64,000 bases of DNA from Antedon bifida. Its lineage: Eukaryota > Echinodermata > Crinoidea > Comatulida > Antedonidae. A program made the translations under genes and the position numbers. The DNA lies in assembly GCA_963402885.1 (NCBI GenBank), contig OY727096.1, positions 25,897,820 to 25,961,819 of the forward strand. Direction: 5' to 3'. This document shows, in pieces, positions 27,601 through 33,600 of the stretch. Position 1 is the stretch's first letter. Each line of letters starts with the position of its first letter. Below the pieces are notes generated by a model that was given only the letters and a program-made list of their open reading frames with translations, had not been told where the DNA came from and made no database searches.

Positions 27601-30600
27601 ATCTATGTCAATTTCCTAAATTTATACAGACATTTTAAAAGCGTGTTTTTTTCCTTTTACAGAACCTACAACCCAAACCACAACAGAGATGCCAACTACC
27701 ACCACAGAGATGCCAACTACCACCACAGAGATGCCAACTACCACCACAGAAATGCCACCAACAACCACAACAATTCTGCCAACAACAGAGATGCCGCCAA
27801 CAACCACAACAATTCTGCCAACAACAGAGATGCCGCCAACAACCACAACAATCCTGCCAACAACAGAGATGCCGCCAACAACCACAACAATTCTGCCAAC
27901 AACAGAGATGCCACCAACAACCACAACCATTCAGCCAACAACAGAGATGCCACCAACAACCACAACAATGCAGCCAACAACAACCACAATGCAGCCAACA
28001 ACCACGACAGAAATGCCAACAACCACAACAGAGATGCCAACAACCACAATCACCACTATGATTACAACTGAACCAGTTACTACAACAGTGATGCCAACAA
28101 CCACACAAACGTCAACATATACAACCGTCACTACACCATCACCTACAACAATGATTGTAGAAACTACAACTTCCAAGATGACAACATCAGCAGAAACAAC
28201 TGAAGGTTAGATTATTTTTATAGTTATCAGTGTATTAATTGCTGCTTGCCATATGCATTGTGTATTTTATTTATAAAACAAGGTTTTTTTTTCTATTATA
28301 TTAGATTATTTATTATTATTATAATTATATTATTATCTGAGGTGGTCCCACTCTCCTCAATTATCAAGATCCGTGCTCTATTTGCCGGTAGATGGTACTT
28401 TCTTACATAAAATACTGCCATCCGAATTTTCCAACATACAGATTTGTCGTTTATTTTAGGACCTTGTAGAAAATCTCTTGGAGTTGATGCTTTGACCTCT
28501 CCACTTGATGTCAAGCGCTACCTGGATGGTGTTTTGGATTCCGATGACACAAGTCTTATTGATAGTGATAGTCCTTGGTCACCATCTTTGAACACTGATG
28601 TTGATGGTGAATTGTTGGTGCGGTTCAGTAAGCCAATTCAATTAATGGGAGTCGACGTCCAAGGTGAAGGTTCTGATGATGGAATAAACTTTGTTGTCTC
28701 TTATCAAGAGCCAAATAATGAAGAATGGATTGACATAAATGTGGAAACAGTAAGTTTTGTAGTTTTTATTAAAGGACAACTTGACCGAGGACCATATTTT
28801 AACAACGTATTAGGGATGTACATATGATTCCAGAACCATCGCTAGATTAAGTATACCGCCGCAAAATCTAACAAATCAAAACTATACTTAACTGTGAAAT
28901 GATCCAAACATCATTTAATCAATCAAAGTCTACTGTATGTGTTCATACAATATGGTTTTCTATGTGATAATATTTAGGTGGGTAATACTTATGTCCCTAG
29001 GGTCTATATCTAGTAAAGTTTCATTTAGTAAGTTTAAAGGATTATAGCAGAGATCGTCATATATTATGATATACTTATTACTTTGCTTGATAACAAATGA
29101 GACCAAGGAGAGAATCTGGAGAGTTGCTGCATTGGCACAGTATATCAAATTTTTCGTGTGCAGGCTTCTCTAAAATCACCTACCCAGGTAAAACCTTAAG
29201 ATTCAGATACCTGAATTACCTTGGAGCAGTCCATATTACACTATAACTGCATGACTGTCCTTTACAGTACTCTTGAAAATGTGATAATAATTTATGATCA
29301 ATTTTTTTTACTTTTTCAGTTCAACATTGATTCAGCTGATTATTCTAATGTTCTTAATTTTGACATTGAGCTCAACATGGTAAAGGCACTTAAAATAAGT
29401 GTTTCTTCCAGCAGTCCTGTAACCTTCAGAGCTAATTTGATTGGTTGCTTAGCTAACGGTATTTACTGTTTTCAGTTATTTAGTTTATATAAATACATAA
29501 TTTTTATTTAATTTTATACTTTAACGTTTAGTTTAATGCTCTCTTCAAGCGAGGTTTATGATCTTATGAAATTATTAGAAGATATAAAAACAAATCTTAT
29601 TTAATTCTTATTTACAGATTCTACATTCGAATTTGGAGTATTTTACTACAATTTTTAGTTATTTATTCAATTCCATTTTTAATTTAATCTTTTAATTCGG
29701 AATCTATTTTTTTTATTACAAATTGAAACCAAATAAAGTATGAGTGATGGAGTACATGACGTGCTCTTATCTCAAAATAAGAGCATTTTTTAGTCATATA
29801 ATACAGCACTTTTTCTACTAACATTGAGACTAATACATTTTCATTTTCAGTATACTGTAATTAACCGAACCTTAAGGAAGAACAGTGACCTAAAACAGAT
29901 TGAGAAAGAAAGATTCTATGTGCCATTACAGTAATAAAGACACATATTTTTTTTTTTTTAGTTGAGACAACCACTGAGACCACAACAACTAAAGAATCTA
30001 CTACAGTCTCACCAACAACTACTCACGTAATGACAACAGAGAAAACCACTACTGTATTACCAACAACCAGAATAACTACCGAGTCTACAACTATGTCAGT
30101 TACAACACCAATGGAAACCACAGGTATACTAAGTGATTACATGATATTACATCTGTAGTAATAATCCAAAACCAAAACATAGTTTACCATATTGACCTGA
30201 AAATTGTGAATGATCTGTATCAAACCTTCTTACATCAAATTACTACTTATTCATTGAATAACACTCATCAGATAATAAGTAGTATGGTTGATAATAATAA
30301 TGAATGGTTATGAGATGAATAAGGAGAATATTTATATGTTATAAACTATAAAGACATTCTAACATTGTTTCTGTTTGTACAGAGCCTGCTTGTTATGAAC
30401 CACTGACTGAAGAAGATGCAGAAGATGATCGAACTTCAAGTCCTGGTACTGGTTCTTCACTTGATGAAGGATTTATACCAGATGTTTCTGAAGGAGCATG
30501 GGTTGAAACAACATTCCTCTATCCTGTTCAATTGGCTGCTATTGTGTTTGAAGATGTTGGAAGTGGCATTGTCAGTGCCATACAGGTGACATTCTTCAGA

Positions 30601-33600
30601 GGAGATTTGTCAGTTGAAGCAAGAACGGTAAATAATGTTTTCTTTCAAATTTGTATGCAAGAGTTTTTTATTATGTTGTCTTGTAAATTGTATTTCCATT
30701 GTAAACAAAAATTACTCCAGTACAACAAAGGTATCTTTTAATCAACACACAGAGAGATAATCATCTATTATTTTATAACCATGTTTATTCATGTACTAAA
30801 TATATGTGCAATTATCAACAAACAAAAAGGAACACCAAAGATTCATTTTGGTACTGTGTTCACCTGGCCTAAAACTGAAACAAGTTCTATTATGTTTTTA
30901 ATTGTTAGAGTTATGAAGTGGATTCACCAGTTGTCAGACTAGATGGATTAGTTGGTCCATTAGATAAAGTGAAGATTGTATTTACAAGTCCCGGAGAAGA
31001 ACCTGTAGCTGTGAAATTTAGCTTCCGTGGTTGTAGAGTTGAGGGTAAGTATCTATTTTGTGCAATATAATATCTTAATTATGAATTTAATTGTTGCCAA
31101 GTAAGCAAGTTTTCAAACATCATGATAAGTGTTTAAAGTAATGTGGACCTTCAAGGTCCTTTGGAGAAAGTTGTATATGAATATTACCTGGTTTATTTAG
31201 TACTATTTCTATGGTTGGTTATAAAGATACCAAATAACAGTTAATTTTGACACTCTCTGTAACATACATTATATTATTTCTTGTCAGTTACAACTGAGAC
31301 AACTCATGTTACAACAACAACCGAAACTACAACCAGGAAACCAACAACTCCATTGCGTACAACTACCATTTCCACAACCAAGACTACACCGTATGTTACA
31401 ACCAAGGAAGAAACAACCATATCACCAACAACAACTGTAACCACTGTAACAACTATGACACCAACTGAGACAACGACCAAGGTTACCACTGCAACTCCGA
31501 CAGAAACGACCGTTGTTGTTACAACAGAAACACCAACTACCACAATGACAACAACCAGAACCACAGCTGTCACAACTGAGAAACGTGAGTATTATAGACA
31601 TTCGGTTTCACAAGCTAAACCTTACCTATAGTTATGCTTGTCTCTTATGTGAGTATTGACTTAATTGGAGTGCGGTTGTAGCTTAGTGGTGACGATGATG
31701 AAGTAACTAAATTATATTATATTGTTTTTTAACCATATTTGATAGTGTTTATCACTGAATACTAACAGTTTTACCATATTTAAATGCTTTATTTGTTTGT
31801 TTTACAGCAACGACAGTACCTTCAACCACTGAGTCATGTAAGTTTAGAATAATTTGTTTACCAAATATGTCTAGCCTACAAAACTTTAATTTGCAAACTC
31901 AAAATTCGCAATATTTACAGTCACGTGAATCTCCAGACAACATGACAGCCTCGACTGCTAGGATTAAAACTAAAAGGATCATTCCATTTCTACTTGCTTG
32001 CTTTTTCTTTGCTGATTTCCCTTTGATTAAGATAAATGTAGTTAATGTATGCAATTTTTTACTTTTCTTTCAGATTGTATGTACAATGGCGTTAGATATT
32101 CGGTATGTCCTAATCTAACTACTTCAATGTCTATTTTTTCATAATGTTAAATGTAGCCTAGATGTTCTAATAATGGTCCTCAACAGATTTACAATCAAAA
32201 GAGTAAATCATCTTGAAAAGAACAACCAATTGATATTGAACCATTATTGGCATATTGTGTGTTGTGCTTTGTCAAAGCTATCAATAGAATCGGTCAACGA
32301 GAGAGAAATCATAGGCCTATCCTGCTGTACTACACCACGCCTTCCCCTCATAAATGTTTTTGTTTAATCACACAGTCATTGATTCACCTCATATTTTGTT
32401 TGACTCTTAATTTTAATTGAATAAGACTTACTCATACTAATTTGTGTATTATTTTATTAGCCTGGTGAAACCATACCTAATAATGACCCATGTAGTACCG
32501 AAATCTGTACCTATGATGGAATTCAGGATGAGAGAGTTGAATGTGAACCACTTGACTGTCCAAATGTAACTATTTTTATACGTTCAATCTTTCAAAAGTA
32601 CATTACTATTACATAAAGATCTAGGTAACAATAACACTAATATGACACCATAGAGACTTAGCTGGTTATGCTTTGGCATGATCTATGCTTAAAATAAATA
32701 GTATTGCATGCTTTCTTTATCTAAGCCATACTTTATTTCCTGGTGTCCTACAAACCTAATTTTACTAGTAATGATTCGCCATACAGACCTTTGTTCAATA
32801 TTATCATTTTATATATTATTAAACACATCATTGATTGAGAGTCAACCTCATGACTATATACAGTTACATTTAATTAATTTTCTTTTTTTTTTCCAGGGAA
32901 AACCTGTTACTCTCGAAGGTGAATGCTGTCCAGTATGCGGTACGAATTGTTTGCTTTTCTCTGTTTTTTTTCTTTATAGTTACAAATTAGTTAAATTTAC
33001 TATAAATGCCACATTAGTTCATTGAAACATATAATATTATTTTGATAATTTACCTTAATTTATTTGGTTAATACTACCCAAACCCGTCAATAACCTCAAG
33101 AAAAACAGATGATGTATGCATATCAACATGCTTAGGATTTTTTATGCATCAACGTTTCTGTGTATAGTGACTTAAAAAAATGAGAAGGATTGAATTTTTC
33201 AAACTACAGTGTAGTGCTGCAACAGGTCGTACGACCAAAGTCAACGCGAAACAAAATAGTGTACATAAACATATCATATAGATTAATCGTCAAATTTTTA
33301 CTAAAATATTTTCCAGGCCTGGAAAATCATGGAATAATTTGAGGGATTTTTTTATATTGGAAACCATTTGTACAATTATTTTACTTTAAACCCATGACAC
33401 CGGTCATGTAAAATTGTTCGAAGTTATGGAAAGTCTACAAATTATTTTACTTTACCCCATTAAACTTGTCATGTAAATCTGTTCAAAAGGTATTGAAAAT
33501 CTATAAAACAATACTTCTGAAACTACACTTCTTTTCTCAATAATAAACTCCACTCTTTAAGCTCGGAGACCAGTCCTATCAAAAGGCTGGTCCCACTAAA

